Numbered from the stretch's first letter, positions 37,814-47,024 are shown. The stretch: DNA of 64,000 bases from an uncultured Arenicella sp. (GCA_947499305.1 CANMNN010000001.1:186001-250000), one strand, 5' to 3'. Made by a program: numbers and translations. Notes: a model not told the origin generated them from the sequence alone.

Positions 37814-38260
37814 CTAATTAGAGATGATGCTAGGCCATTCAGAGTTGGCTTCTTTAATGTATCCGTCTTTGTCTTTCAACCATTTCTTATAGACTGATTT
37901 ACTAAAGTTTAGATACAGCTTGTCATTATGAATAGTGAAAAATTCGGGCTTACTCGACGCTGTTGACCCGTTAGCGATTGCGTAGGCACAGTATCCGCCA
38001 TATTGAGGCATGTACTTTTCAGGCGTATTTTTAAACTTGTCTAAATTTTCTTGGCTCGAAAACAACCATTTGGCACCATTGTGCTCGAACCAAAGTTCTT
38101 TATCGCCTTTGACGGGTTTGTTCTCAGTGAAGTACGCTACCGCATCATAACCCCGAATCGCCGCTTTCGCGCGGCGATCAGAGTAAACAGGTTTGGCCGC
38201 ATACACTTCGTTAAAAAATAAGATACCGGCAAGTAAAATGATGCTGAACAGTGATTTCAT
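37814..38260 (-). CDS. Exported YHS-domain protein
   Basis: The 148-residue protein has an N-terminal signal peptide (MKSLFSIILLAGILFFNEVYA) and a single YHS-like domain (about residues 35-120) with GYDAVAYF, WLFSSQENLDKF and YGGYCAYA segments. YHS domains are often linked to metals or to membrane transport ATPases, but this exported subgroup has no defined function. It converges with uvrB (14 nt between the stop codons). The signal peptide is written here as 21 residues and split by reading: MKSLFSIILLAGILF then FNEVYA. Confidence 0.85.
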   Translation of the reverse strand: MKSLFSIILLAGILFFNEVYAAKPVYSDRRAKAAIRGYDAVAYFTENKPVKGDKELWFEHNGAKWLFSSQENLDKFKNTPEKYMPQYGGYCAYAIANGSTASSKPEFFTIHNDKLYLNFSKSVYKKWLKDKDGYIKEANSEWPSIISN

Positions 38261-38302
38261 CTAATTTCGAGGTTAATTGTTAGGTGCAGTTACACAAGAC
38301 GC

Positions 38303-39292
38303 TTAACTGGGCGCGCTTATTAATTTTCCGAAAAAGCTTTGCAGGCTTGACGCAATTTTTTCGCGAGGCGTTTCTACTTTGAAGCGTTCGCTGGCTTTCT
38401 TGTTATTTTTAAGAAAGCGATGTCTTAGAAAAGCGTTCTCAATAGTGTTTTGAAAGCCGTTGATGTCTAAGGGCTTGGCTAGATACTTAAATACTTGCCC
38501 CTGGTTTATCAAATCTACCGCGGTATGCGCGTCGTACTCTTCGGTAAGGGCAATAGTGATTAATTCCGGACGAGCTCTTTTAAGCAAGTTGATGGTATGC
38601 AAGGCTGTTTTGGTGTCTTCAGAAAGTTCGATCACGGCAACGCCAATGCTTTCTCGTGAAGTGGCGGCCGCGACAGCCTGCTCAATATTCTGCGTGCCGT
38701 AAATCATGATTTCCTGATCGCTGCAAAACTTGCGAATTTGGTGACGAATATCTTTCTGCTGCTCCATCATCAATAGCGCTAGGTCGCCCGCAGGCTTCGC
38801 ACGCACTTTTTCTGCATTAGGAGTAGCTTCTTGACCAAGCGAGCGGGCAATATCTGAAGCGGCTTGCTGCTCGGCTTCAACGATCGTCTCGGTCATAGGT
38901 ATTACGGGTATCTCAGAGGCTAAGGCTGCTTCGGCGACAACTTCGCGCATTTCATCGTTACGCCAGGGCTTGTTGATAAAGCGATAGACCTCGCCTTCAT
39001 TAATCGAGTCAACAATGGCTTTTTTGTCCATAAAACCAGTAAGCAAAATACGCATGGTTTGAGGGTAAAGTTTACTTACCTTCGCTAAAAGCTCATTACC
39101 AAGCATATGCGGCATGCGCTGATCGCTGACCAATACATCAACCTCATTGCTCGCCAGAAGGCTCAAGGCATCAGCGCCGCTATTTGCGATTAGCACATCG
39201 TACTCGCGTCGAAAAATAGCCTTAAGCGCGCTCGTCACGCGCGGCTCGTCATCAACGAATAGAACTCTGTATTTGCGATTTAGATCAGTCAT
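38303..39292 (-). CDS. Response regulator with two receiver domains
   Basis: From the ATG at 39292 the protein is 329 residues. The first receiver domain (about 9-125) is intact: acidic pair Asp14-Asp15, phosphoacceptor Asp57 in LVSDQRMP, Thr in ILLTGF and Lys in FINKPW. The second (about 190-300) keeps TIALTEEY and YLAKPLD, but the phosphoacceptor position reads VAVIELSED, with Glu in place of Asp, which may mimic constant phosphorylation. There is no DNA-binding or enzymatic output domain. The gene starts 28 nt after the stop codon of the kinase gene, so both form one operon. The pair probably signals by protein contact. Confidence 0.88.
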   Translation of the reverse strand: MTDLNRKYRVLFVDDEPRVTSALKAIFRREYDVLIANSGADALSLLASNEVDVLVSDQRMPHMLGNELLAKVSKLYPQTMRILLTGFMDKKAIVDSINEGEVYRFINKPWRNDEMREVVAEAALASEIPVIPMTETIVEAEQQAASDIARSLGQEATPNAEKVRAKPAGDLALLMMEQQKDIRHQIRKFCSDQEIMIYGTQNIEQAVAAATSRESIGVAVIELSEDTKTALHTINLLKRARPELITIALTEEYDAHTAVDLINQGQVFKYLAKPLDINGFQNTIENAFLRHRFLKNNKKASERFKVETPREKIASSLQSFFGKLISAPS

Positions 39293-39319
39293 TACCCATT
39301 TACCACTTGTTATCAAACT

Positions 39320-41029
39320 CTAGGAATCTACCGGTAGGAATATTGACAAAGTAGTTCCTTCGCCAACGGTCGACTCAACTTCTATACTACCATTATGTGC
39401 TTCGATAATTTTATAGGCTATCGACATACCTAGACCTGTTCCAACGCCAATATCTTTCGAGGTAAAAAACGGATCGAACATTTTTTGTTTGGTGTCGTCA
39501 TCCATTCCAATGCCTTGATCGGAGAAGTCTATTCGAATCAAGTCCTTGTTTTGACTTGTTTTAACCGTTAGCGCGCCGCCGTTAGCGTTCATCGCTTGGC
39601 AGGCATTGGTAATTACGTTTAAGAAAAGTTGGTTCAACTTTGATGGAAAGCATGAAATCGGAGAAAGCTCAGAAAAGTCACGGCTGACGACGACATTATT
39701 TTCGCGAATGTGGTTACTGGCGATTGTTAAGGAGCTCTCTATGCAACTATGCAAGTCTATCTGCTCTGCGCTCTGTCGGTCTAAACGAGCGAAATCTTTC
39801 AGGCTAACCACCAATTTAGATATCTCAGTTAGGCCGTACTCACCATCGTTCAAAAGCTGAGTGCTTTCGTCCATCAACTCAGGAGCCTCGATGGTCCGGT
39901 AGCTTTTAAGAGTATTCATCAGGTGAGCAGTGATCTCGCGATTATCACGTTTATCTTTCTGCACTGACGTCATCAGTTGGCTTAATTCGTTCATCAAGCC
40001 ATTAATGTCAGCAAGGTTATATTTTAAGGTCTCGATATTACTGCTTACATAGCCTAAAGGAGTATTGATTTCGTGCGCGACACCCGCCACCATTTGACCA
40101 AGCGACGCCATTTTCTCAGATTGAATGAGCTGCTCTTGAGATTCTTGTAAGTCGTCGTAAGCAGTTTTGATCTCTGCTGTGCGATCAGCTACTTGCTGTT
40201 CTAAAAATAGAAAATTCTTTCTGATTTGCCAGCCAAAGAAAAGAAGGGTCATCAGCAGTGTTACACCGTAAACAATCAGTGCGTTCCTTAAACTGGTGGT
40301 GCCACCGATTGCTTGATTATGATAACCAACGTAGTTTTTCTCGATGGTATCAAGGAGCTCGCCGGTGCCCAGATCATTGAGGGCTTTATAGCTATTAACC
40401 GCGGTTGGGTAATTTTGGCTGATCGTATTTAAGGCTTGATGATATTCATCGAGCTTAGTCTGAAGCTCCGGTTCAAGCTCAAGATTCGATTCCACTATTA
40501 ATAAATCGCTTTCAAACGGTCTATTTAAGGCTAGCCTAAACAATAGCGCATCGTTTCGAATGAACGATTTACTCAATGGTGCTTGCGATGAAATGGCGTC
40601 ACTTGCTTGAAGCTCTTCAACTAGGTTTGCAACCGCGACTAAGTTTTCTGCGACAGCAATATTGCTCTCTTCATAACTGTCGAGTAGTTCTTCACGCGAC
40701 TCAAATTGGGTCTTAAATTGTTCAACAGAGGCGCTTAACTCTGCACTCTTTTCTATTTCTTCGAACAAGGCCTCGTAGCGCAGATTGTCAAATTCTTCAC
40801 TGATTTGATAATCAACCTCATAAATTTGAAGATGATCAAAGCTTTCGTCAAAGCGCGACCTGTTGAGTAGAAGAAGTAGGTTTTTGTCGAGCGCTTGTAA
40901 GTTTCTGATCGATTCGGTTGTTTCTAAGAAAACCGTTTGATCAAGCTTCTCATCTTGAGTAAAAAACTGAATACCAAGACCGACGCCTACAAGGATTAGA
41001 ACGATGAGTATGAGTGCATATTTTTTCAT
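39320..41029 (-). CDS. Membrane sensor histidine kinase with DAHL-like periplasmic domain
   Basis: The 569-residue kinase has two membrane helices (about residues 4-22 and 248-268) around a 220-residue all-helical periplasmic domain that resembles the DAHL sensor fold. A coiled coil (270-305) leads to the HisKA dimerisation helix, with the phospho-His at about residue 319 in GVAHEINTPLGYV. The HATPase_c domain has the N box NVITNACQAM and the G boxes DQGIGM and GVGTGLGMS. It is the 5' partner of the dual-receiver response regulator. The ligand is unknown. Confidence 0.92.
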   Translation of the reverse strand: MKKYALILIVLILVGVGLGIQFFTQDEKLDQTVFLETTESIRNLQALDKNLLLLLNRSRFDESFDHLQIYEVDYQISEEFDNLRYEALFEEIEKSAELSASVEQFKTQFESREELLDSYEESNIAVAENLVAVANLVEELQASDAISSQAPLSKSFIRNDALLFRLALNRPFESDLLIVESNLELEPELQTKLDEYHQALNTISQNYPTAVNSYKALNDLGTGELLDTIEKNYVGYHNQAIGGTTSLRNALIVYGVTLLMTLLFFGWQIRKNFLFLEQQVADRTAEIKTAYDDLQESQEQLIQSEKMASLGQMVAGVAHEINTPLGYVSSNIETLKYNLADINGLMNELSQLMTSVQKDKRDNREITAHLMNTLKSYRTIEAPELMDESTQLLNDGEYGLTEISKLVVSLKDFARLDRQSAEQIDLHSCIESSLTIASNHIRENNVVVSRDFSELSPISCFPSKLNQLFLNVITNACQAMNANGGALTVKTSQNKDLIRIDFSDQGIGMDDDTKQKMFDPFFTSKDIGVGTGLGMSIAYKIIEAHNGSIEVESTVGEGTTLSIFLPVDS

Positions 41030-41349
41030 TTTTATTAGCGAATGGGCCGTTTTGTTCTACCTTTTTGACTGCTACTAACAGCATTGATGCAAAATAGTCT
41101 GCCCGAAATCGACTCCTGTTGGTGAGTCAATTAGGGAAAAAGGTTCAAACTAATTGTAATGTTCAAATAGATAGACCACGCTTAGGCCAAAAATCATTCA
41201 AGAACGATTTATTTATTGTTTTTATATATAACTTGAGCTGAGAGAGGCAGTCTGAAACGACGATCTTTCGAATAGCTCATTGCTCCACACTCTTAGCTAG
41301 TTAGCGTACACTCCCTGTGTAGCGTATACAAATTAAATGCACTGGTGTC

Positions 41350-42117
41350 ATGGCTAGCCCAATCGAATTCAGTTTCTCAGTAGTTTTACTACTCTTTTTC
41401 GCCGCATTACTTGCCGGCTATATCGATACCTTGGTAGGTGGCGGAGGGTTGATTACCATCCCCGCGCTCATGCTTGCGGGCTTGCCGCCCGTTTACGCGT
41501 TGGGCACTAATAAATTGCAGGCTGTCGCAGGGTCTGGGACAGCGACATTGACCTTGCTGGCGAAAGGTCGCATAGAGTTTGGGCAGGTTCGCTTGCTTAT
41601 GCTTATCGCGTTCGTTGGCTCAATTGTTGGCGCTGTACTTGTGCAGTTTATTGACGCTGAAATTTTAGAATACGTTGTGCCGTCTGTAATTGTACTAATC
41701 GCTCTGTACTTTATTTTTGCACCAAAGGCATCACTCAGTTCTTCTCAGGCAAAGGTATCGAATCGCGTTTATGCCTCGACTGCAGTTCCGGCAATTGGCT
41801 TTTATGACGGCATGTTCGGCCCTGGTACCGGCTCGTTTTTTGTCTGGGCAGGCGTTTCGATGCGAGGGCAGGGGATAGTGAATTCAACCATGATCGCGAA
41901 GACCTTGAATTTTGCGACCAATATTGCCGCGTTGCTAGTGTTTATCTTTTACGCAAAAATTGTCTGGAAGCTAGGCTTAATCATGATGCTGGGCCAGTCT
42001 TTGGGAGCACGTTTAGGGGCGCGATCTCTAATGACCATTGATCCAAATGTACTGCGACTTTTAGTTATCGCTGTTTGCTTTGTAATATTGATTGTATGGG
42101 GAGTTAGAACTTATTAG
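41350..42117 (+). CDS. TSUP (TauE/SafE, YfcA-type) membrane permease
   Basis: The 255-residue membrane protein has about eight helices and the two internal repeats of the TSUP family. The GGGGLITIPALMLAGLPP loop and the matching FYDGMFGPGTGSFF loop are diagnostic. Members export sulfite or organic sulfonates or their substrate is unknown; YfcA-type members are of unknown substrate. No sulfur genes are adjacent. The 320 bp before it (41030-41349) holds no gene and should contain the divergent promoters. Confidence 0.85.
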   Translation: MASPIEFSFSVVLLLFFAALLAGYIDTLVGGGGLITIPALMLAGLPPVYALGTNKLQAVAGSGTATLTLLAKGRIEFGQVRLLMLIAFVGSIVGAVLVQFIDAEILEYVVPSVIVLIALYFIFAPKASLSSSQAKVSNRVYASTAVPAIGFYDGMFGPGTGSFFVWAGVSMRGQGIVNSTMIAKTLNFATNIAALLVFIFYAKIVWKLGLIMMLGQSLGARLGARSLMTIDPNVLRLLVIAVCFVILIVWGVRTY

Positions 42118-42363
42118 ACGTCGAGGCTTGAGTGTGGCCATGGATTACTGAATTGTCTGCGGGAATTAAGTGTAATTTCCAACTTCAAAACTGAATTTGC
42201 AGGATGTTGGTCTTTTGTCTTGTATGACAACAATATTAGCGTTACATATCAATAATAGTTAAGTCGAGGGTCAGTCGTAAGAATCGATGGCCTTCGATTG
42301 AGCTGTTCAATTAATTGAGTAATCTCTAATTATAAAATTTAAGCATCTATCTGGGGAGGAGAG

Positions 42364-43770
42364 ATGGCTAAACAAACTGAAACGTTTTTGCACTCTGTTG
42401 AAAAAATGTTCGATCAGGCAGCCGATTTAGTTGGCGTGTCTGATGATTTAAGACACAAAATCAAAGTTGCAAACTCGACCTATACAGTGCGCTTTGGCGT
42501 ACGTTTACGAAACAAATTATTTACTTTTACTGGCTACCGGTCCGTTCACTCTGAACACCGTGAGCCGGTTAAGGGTGGAATACGCTACTCGCCACACGCC
42601 GATCAACATGAAGTCGAAGCATTGGCCGCACTTATGACGTATAAATGCGCCTTAGTCGAAGCACCTTTTGGTGGGTCAAAGGGCGCATTGGTAATTGATC
42701 CAAATGAGTGGGAATCACATGAGCTAGAGCGAATTACCAGGCGTTTTACTCAAGAGCTGGCGAAGCGTTCTTTAATTAGTCCAGCACAAAATGTACCAGC
42801 CCCAGATATGGGCACTGGTGAGCGTGAAATGGCCTGGATGGCTGATGAGTACAAGCGCTTGTATCCTTCGGAGATAAACGGTTGGGGTTGCGTTACCGGC
42901 AAACCGGTAAGTAAGGGTGGTATTCGAGGTCGCGTAGAAGCGACTGGTCGGGGTATTCAATATGCATTGCGTGAGGCGTTTAGGCATCCAAAAGATATTG
43001 AGTGGGCCGGTCTAAGCGGAAAGCTCAAAGATAAGCGTGTGGTGGTTCAGGGCTTAGGAAACGTCGGTTACCATGCCGCGCAATTTCTAACTCAAGAAGA
43101 CGAATCTATTGTGATTGGCGTTATGGAACGCGATGGCGCGGTTGTAGACCCTGATGGCATTGATATAGATGGCTTACATAAACACATACACGACAACGGA
43201 GGAGTAAAAGGCTTTAAAGGTTACACTCCCGATTCCGACAGCGTGCTCACAATGGATTGCGATATTTTTATTCCTGCGGCAATGGAAGGCGTGATCACGG
43301 CAAGTAATGCCGATAGCATTCGTGCGAATATAATAATCGAAGCGGCTAATGGGCCTATTACGTTTACTGCAAACGAGATGCTTCGCCAACGTCGATGCCT
43401 GATTATTCCAGACTTATACGCCAATGCAGGCGGCGTTACTGTTTCATATTTTGAGTGGGTTAAAAACCTTAGCCATATACGTTTTGGTCGAATGCAGCGC
43501 CGAGAGCACGAGCGTCAAACCTTGAATATGGTTGAAGCTATTGAAGAAATGGTAGGCTCAAAGTTTCCAGCCAAGCATCTTGAGAAAATCATCGAAGGGC
43601 CAACAGAGTTAGATCTAGTGAGGTCTGGGCTTGATGATGTAATGCGTGAAGGGTATCAAGTAATTAGCAAAAAGTGGGCGAGTGACAGCCGAATTCCAGA
43701 TTTGCGAACCGCAGCAATGATGATTGCTTTGGAGCGTATTCAAGATTCTTATGACTCACTAGGTATCTAA
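42364..43770 (+). CDS. Glu/Leu/Phe/Val family dehydrogenase (glutamate dehydrogenase)
   Basis: This NAD(P)-dependent dehydrogenase probably interconverts glutamate and 2-oxoglutarate plus ammonia. The 468-residue protein has the catalytic-lysine segment MTYKCALVEAPFGGSKGA (near residue 102) and the Rossmann motif VVVQGLGNVGYHAA (near residue 224). The N-terminal KGGIRYSP segment binds the substrate carboxylate. A very good GGGGAGGAG ribosome site precedes the ATG, implying high expression. It ends at a bidirectional terminator. Whether NAD or NADP is used cannot be judged safely. Confidence 0.92.
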   Translation: MAKQTETFLHSVEKMFDQAADLVGVSDDLRHKIKVANSTYTVRFGVRLRNKLFTFTGYRSVHSEHREPVKGGIRYSPHADQHEVEALAALMTYKCALVEAPFGGSKGALVIDPNEWESHELERITRRFTQELAKRSLISPAQNVPAPDMGTGEREMAWMADEYKRLYPSEINGWGCVTGKPVSKGGIRGRVEATGRGIQYALREAFRHPKDIEWAGLSGKLKDKRVVVQGLGNVGYHAAQFLTQEDESIVIGVMERDGAVVDPDGIDIDGLHKHIHDNGGVKGFKGYTPDSDSVLTMDCDIFIPAAMEGVITASNADSIRANIIIEAANGPITFTANEMLRQRRCLIIPDLYANAGGVTVSYFEWVKNLSHIRFGRMQRREHERQTLNMVEAIEEMVGSKFPAKHLEKIIEGPTELDLVRSGLDDVMREGYQVISKKWASDSRIPDLRTAAMMIALERIQDSYDSLGI

Positions 43771-43794
43771 GCCGAAATAAAAGGTTGCTCGATC

Positions 43795-43836
43795 AAAAAA
43801 AGCCCTAGCATTAATTCGAATGCTAGGGCTTTTCTA
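43795..43836. terminator. Bidirectional terminator between glutamate dehydrogenase and the symporter
   Basis: AAAAGCCCTAGCATT (43798-43812) and AATGCTAGGGCTTTT (43819-43833) form a perfect 15-bp stem with a 6-nt loop. There are T-runs on both strands, serving the two convergent genes. Confidence 0.92.
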
Positions 43837-43848
43837 TTCAATCACACT

Positions 43849-45135
43849 CTAGGCGTCGTGTGGGACGTGAACTTCTTCAAAATGACCCGCATTGGGGTCA
43901 TTAAACACGTCTATATCAATTCGATCTTCGCTTTTGGCGACAATGGTTGTAACAACTGTATCGCCAGTTACGTTGACTGCCGTACGAGTCATATCAACAA
44001 TACGGTCAATCCCGAGAATGTATCCGATTGCCTCGATTGGTAACCCAACTTGAGAAAACACCAAGGTCAACATGACCAGCCCTACCGATGGCACAGCCGC
44101 TGTGCCAATGGAAGCTAAAACCGCGGTTACAACAATCGTCACATATTCAGTAATCCCAAAATCAACACCGTACAAATTAGCAATAAATACAGTTGCGACA
44201 CCTTGCATCATCGCTGTGCCGTCCATGTTGATCGTGGCTCCAAATGGAACACTAAAGGCAGACACAGATTTGTCGACACCGAGACGCTCTTGAACGGTTC
44301 TCAACGTAATTGGAATGGTCGCTCCCGAACTCGAGGTGCTGAAAGCAAAAGTTTGCGCGTTGCGAATTTTCTTTAAGAAAAGACCGACATCAAGCCCTGT
44401 AAAGGCCTTGAGAATAATCATTTGCGTTACAAAAGCATGAAATAATAGCGCAAATATGATCACCATAAAGTAGCCAGAAATCTGTAAAACGATATCGATC
44501 CCCAGTTCAGCTACAGCCTTGCCAACCAAGCAAAAAACGGCATAGGGCGCAAAAATCATCACCATATCAATCATGCGCATTACTACGCTGTTCATTTGGT
44601 CAATGAACTTCACCACATCAGGCGAATTTTTGATTTCTATGAGTAGCGCTATTCCAAAGAAAATAGAGAAAAAGATAATCGCCAACATGTCTGCATTTGC
44701 CATAGCAGCAATGACGTTAGGAGGCACAATCCCGATTAATATTTCGGTGAAGGACTTGGCGGCCTCTTTGCCTTGAAATGCTTCTTCCAATGGAATATCT
44801 AGGCCTGTTCCAATGCCAGATAATGCAGCTAAGGTTATGGCAGTAGTAATCGCGATTGCAGTGGTAGCAACGTATAGGGCGAATGATTTAGTTCCAATCT
44901 TCCCCAACAGTCTTATATCGCCAATCCCGAGGATCCCAGGAATTAGTGAAAATAGCACGAGAGGTACAATCAGCATCTTGAGAGCATTGACGAATAGACC
45001 CCCACCAACTTTAAAAAGTCCACCTATGACATATTCCTTAACCCATGGGAGATCGCCGATGCCAGAGATGTTAATAATTAAGCCTATTAGTAGGCCCAAA
45101 ACGAGCGCTACGAGCACCTTATTTGCAAGACTCAT
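43849..45135 (-). CDS. Dicarboxylate/amino acid:cation symporter (DAACS family)
   Basis: The 428-residue carrier has about eight membrane helices and two re-entrant loops. The serine-rich loop reads TFAFSTSSSGATIPI (near residue 264) and the cation motif NMDGTA lies near residue 302. Both are typical of GltP/DctA-like glutamate, aspartate or C4-dicarboxylate importers driven by Na+ or H+. It converges with glutamate dehydrogenase, so glutamate is a plausible substrate, but that is inference. Confidence 0.9.
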   Translation of the reverse strand: MSLANKVLVALVLGLLIGLIINISGIGDLPWVKEYVIGGLFKVGGGLFVNALKMLIVPLVLFSLIPGILGIGDIRLLGKIGTKSFALYVATTAIAITTAITLAALSGIGTGLDIPLEEAFQGKEAAKSFTEILIGIVPPNVIAAMANADMLAIIFFSIFFGIALLIEIKNSPDVVKFIDQMNSVVMRMIDMVMIFAPYAVFCLVGKAVAELGIDIVLQISGYFMVIIFALLFHAFVTQMIILKAFTGLDVGLFLKKIRNAQTFAFSTSSSGATIPITLRTVQERLGVDKSVSAFSVPFGATINMDGTAMMQGVATVFIANLYGVDFGITEYVTIVVTAVLASIGTAAVPSVGLVMLTLVFSQVGLPIEAIGYILGIDRIVDMTRTAVNVTGDTVVTTIVAKSEDRIDIDVFNDPNAGHFEEVHVPHDA

Positions 45136-45320
45136 ACAGTTTTCCTTTGATGAAATAGTGAAAAATAGAACGCCAGGCCTTATCGGTACTAATTTTTGAC
45201 CGGCTATTAACAGTCTATTATATATGAACGCTAGCTGCGAATAATCCTTGAAGTAGCTACCACAAGCCTATACCAAGTGTGTATAGATATGTGTTTAGAC
45301 ATCGAAACTTATCCAGATAC

Positions 45321-45348
45321 AAAAAAGGCTGCCGATGATGGCAGCCTT
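45321..45348 (-). terminator. Rho-independent terminator after the YidB-like gene
   Basis: On the minus strand AAGGCTGCC (45348-45340) pairs with GGCAGCCTT (from 45333) around a 6-nt loop and runs into six T. Confidence 0.88.
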
Positions 45349-45374
45349 CTCGGCAATAAGTTGATGGTGTGTTC

Positions 45375-45797
45375 CTACTTCAAGAACTTACCGGCTAGAT
45401 TTGCTAATCCACCAATGCCACCAACAGAATCGAGCAAGCTTCCACCGCTTGAAGATTTATCCACTACTTGTGGAATCATATCTTGCAATCCGCGAAGCAA
45501 GTCATTTTGGTCAGCGCCAAGCTGCTGAGCCGCGTTTGCTATCTTGTCTGAGCCAAGCATGCTCTCAATTTGTGAGCGCGAAATGTGCTCATTGTCGCCA
45601 TCACCTAACCAAGATTTAGCGATGTCTCCTAGTCCACTATTTTGAAGGTTACCGACCAGTGAGCCCAAATCAATCCCTGAATCACCAGAGCCGCCAAGTA
45701 GGCTACCTATAACATTTTGAACCATGTCGTTGTTACCACCGGCATCGCCGCCCAATTTAGACGCTAGTAATTGCGTCGCTAACTTCATCATATCCAT
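45375..45797 (-). CDS. YidB/DUF937-like small protein
   Basis: The 140-residue cytoplasmic protein is rich in Gly, Ser, Leu and Asp. It has the QNVIGSLLGGSGDSGIDLGSLVG region and, near residues 60-95, the KSWLGDGDNEHISRSQIESMLG segment that marks the YidB (DUF937) family. The family has no established function, although it often lies near stress genes. It has its own terminator. Confidence 0.82.
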   Translation of the reverse strand: MDMMKLATQLLASKLGGDAGGNNDMVQNVIGSLLGGSGDSGIDLGSLVGNLQNSGLGDIAKSWLGDGDNEHISRSQIESMLGSDKIANAAQQLGADQNDLLRGLQDMIPQVVDKSSSGGSLLDSVGGIGGLANLAGKFLK

Positions 45798-45961
45798 GTG
45801 TGTTCCTCGTGTTGGAGATTGTTAGAGCAGCTCCCATCGGCTGCGTGACTGTTTCTAGTATGGACTCGAATAATCAAATTGCAATTAATTCTTATTTTTG
45901 GACACACTCTTTTACATTGGACGCTAATGAATATCTTATTCAAAACAATCGCGAAAAAGCG

Positions 45962-45990
45962 TTGAAACCATTGAAACTGTTTGATATTGT
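45962..45990 (+). promoter_or_regulatory. Promoter of tRNA-Val
   Basis: TTGAAA (45962-45967) and TATTGT (45985-45990) are 17 bp apart with a GC-rich discriminator (CGCGCTCC), 17 nt before the mature tRNA. Confidence 0.65.
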
Positions 45991-46007
45991 CGCGCTCCTA
46001 GATTTTT

Positions 46008-46084
46008 AGACGCGTAGCTCAGTTGGTTAGAGCACCACCTTGACATGGTGGGGGTCGGTGGTTCGAATCCACTCGCGTCTACCA
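46008..46084 (+). tRNA. tRNA-Val (anticodon GAC)
   Basis: A complete 77-nt cloverleaf is present: acceptor AGACGCG with CGCGTCT, D-arm TAGCTCAGTTGGTTAGAGC, anticodon stem CACCT with AGGTG-type pairing around TTGACAT (anticodon GAC), T-loop GTTCGAATCC, discriminator A and encoded CCA. An imperfect hairpin with a T-run (46095-46128) ends it. Confidence 0.97.
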
Positions 46085-46094
46085 GTTTTTTGTG

Positions 46095-46128
46095 AAAAGC
46101 GCGAAATACTTGTTGTTTGGCGCTTTTT
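46095..46128 (+). terminator. Terminator after tRNA-Val
   Basis: AAAAGCGC (46095-46102) pairs with GCGCTTTT (46120-46127) around a 17-nt loop and ends in T. Confidence 0.65.
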
Positions 46129-46251
46129 ATCGTTGTTTTCGATTAAATGTCGTGATTATGCGGCTTTTAATGAACGCAGCTATTGAGGCTCGAATCAAAG
46201 CATTTTAAAATTCCAGTCTCTAGAATATTGAACTAAGTTCGAGGTATTACC

Positions 46252-46770
46252 ATAGCCATTAAGAAAAAGCAGCGCCTAAACGAAAGTATAACGGCGCCGA
46301 GTATTAGATTGATTGACCAAAACGGTGAGCAAGCCGGCATAGTCGATCGTGCCACGGCACTGAGTATGGCTGAGAAGGCCGGGTTAGATTTGGTTGAGAT
46401 TTCACCAAATGCAGATCCTCCAGTATGTCGTGTAATGGATCATGGTAAGTTTTTGTATGAAGACAGTAAGCGTAAGGCCGCTGCTCGTAAGAACCAAAAG
46501 CAAACACAAGTTAAAGAGATTAAGTTCCGACCAGGTACTGATATTGGCGATTACAATATCAAGCTTGGTAAGTTACAGAAGTTTTTGAGCAATGGCGACA
46601 AAACTAAAGTAACCATTCGGTTTCGTGGCCGTGAAATGGCTCACAAAGATCTTGGCATGGCCTTACTTAAGCGCGTCGAAAATGACTTAGAGGAATACGG
46701 TTCAGTAGAACAGTTTCCTAAGCTAGAGGGTCGCCAAATGGTAATGGTATTAGGGCCGCTAAAGAAATAG
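46252..46770 (+). CDS. infC: Translation initiation factor IF-3 (non-canonical start codon)
   Basis: IF-3 keeps ribosomal subunits apart and rejects wrong start codons. The 172-residue protein contains the family signature KLDLVEIS-type segment ([20 protein letters not shown]), the Lys/Arg-rich linker and the C-terminal [13 protein letters not shown] domain. The frame has no ATG, GTG or TTG at the right place; TTG 46309 would cut off the N-terminus. A GAGG site (46241-46244) is 7 nt from ATA 46252; ATT codons lie at 46246 and 46258. infC genes start at AUU so that IF-3 can repress itself, so the true start is one of these three. I chose ATA for spacing; ATT 46258 is the main alternative. The family signature is quoted in parts to keep it short. 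Confidence 0.85.
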   Translation: MAIKKKQRLNESITAPSIRLIDQNGEQAGIVDRATALSMAEKAGLDLVEISPNADPPVCRVMDHGKFLYEDSKRKAAARKNQKQTQVKEIKFRPGTDIGDYNIKLGKLQKFLSNGDKTKVTIRFRGREMAHKDLGMALLKRVENDLEEYGSVEQFPKLEGRQMVMVLGPLKK

Positions 46771-46816
46771 CGAAGTAAGAATTTGTTTGATCAATTAATT
46801 ATTGATTAAGCATTTG

Positions 46817-46843
46817 AAAGCTCAGCTTCTTGTCTGAGCTTTT
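46817..46843 (+). terminator. Terminator-like hairpin between infC and rpmI
   Basis: AAAGCTCAG (46817-46825) pairs with CTGAGCTTT (46834-46842) around an 8-nt loop, followed by only four T and then seven A. It is probably a partial terminator within the infC-rpmI-rplT operon. Confidence 0.65.
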
Positions 46844-46925
46844 AAAAAAAGGGCCGATTAATTAGGTTGCAAGCTGAAGGCGAGATTCCGCAGCTAGAGT
46901 GCGTTTAAGCGTGCTACTACCCGGT

Positions 46926-46945
46926 TAATTGTGAGCTCACAATTA
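46926..46945 (+). promoter_or_regulatory. Perfect 20-bp palindrome in the rpmI leader
   Basis: TAATTGTGAG and its exact complement meet without a spacer. As RNA it could form a hairpin in the region where L20 binds to repress rpmI-rplT in E. coli. As DNA it resembles a LacI-family operator shortened at the centre. Which of these applies, if any, is unknown. Confidence 0.5.
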
Positions 46946-47024
46946 GGGGCGATTAAAGTAAAACTTTTAAACTTTACTCGGCCATCAAGCTAACGGCAAT
47001 GGTGCTAAAGCACCTGGAGAAATC

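Noticed and set aside
45800..46009. 69-codon plus-strand frame before tRNA-Val
   Set aside because: It covers the tRNA promoter and runs into the tRNA itself. No protein-like features are seen.
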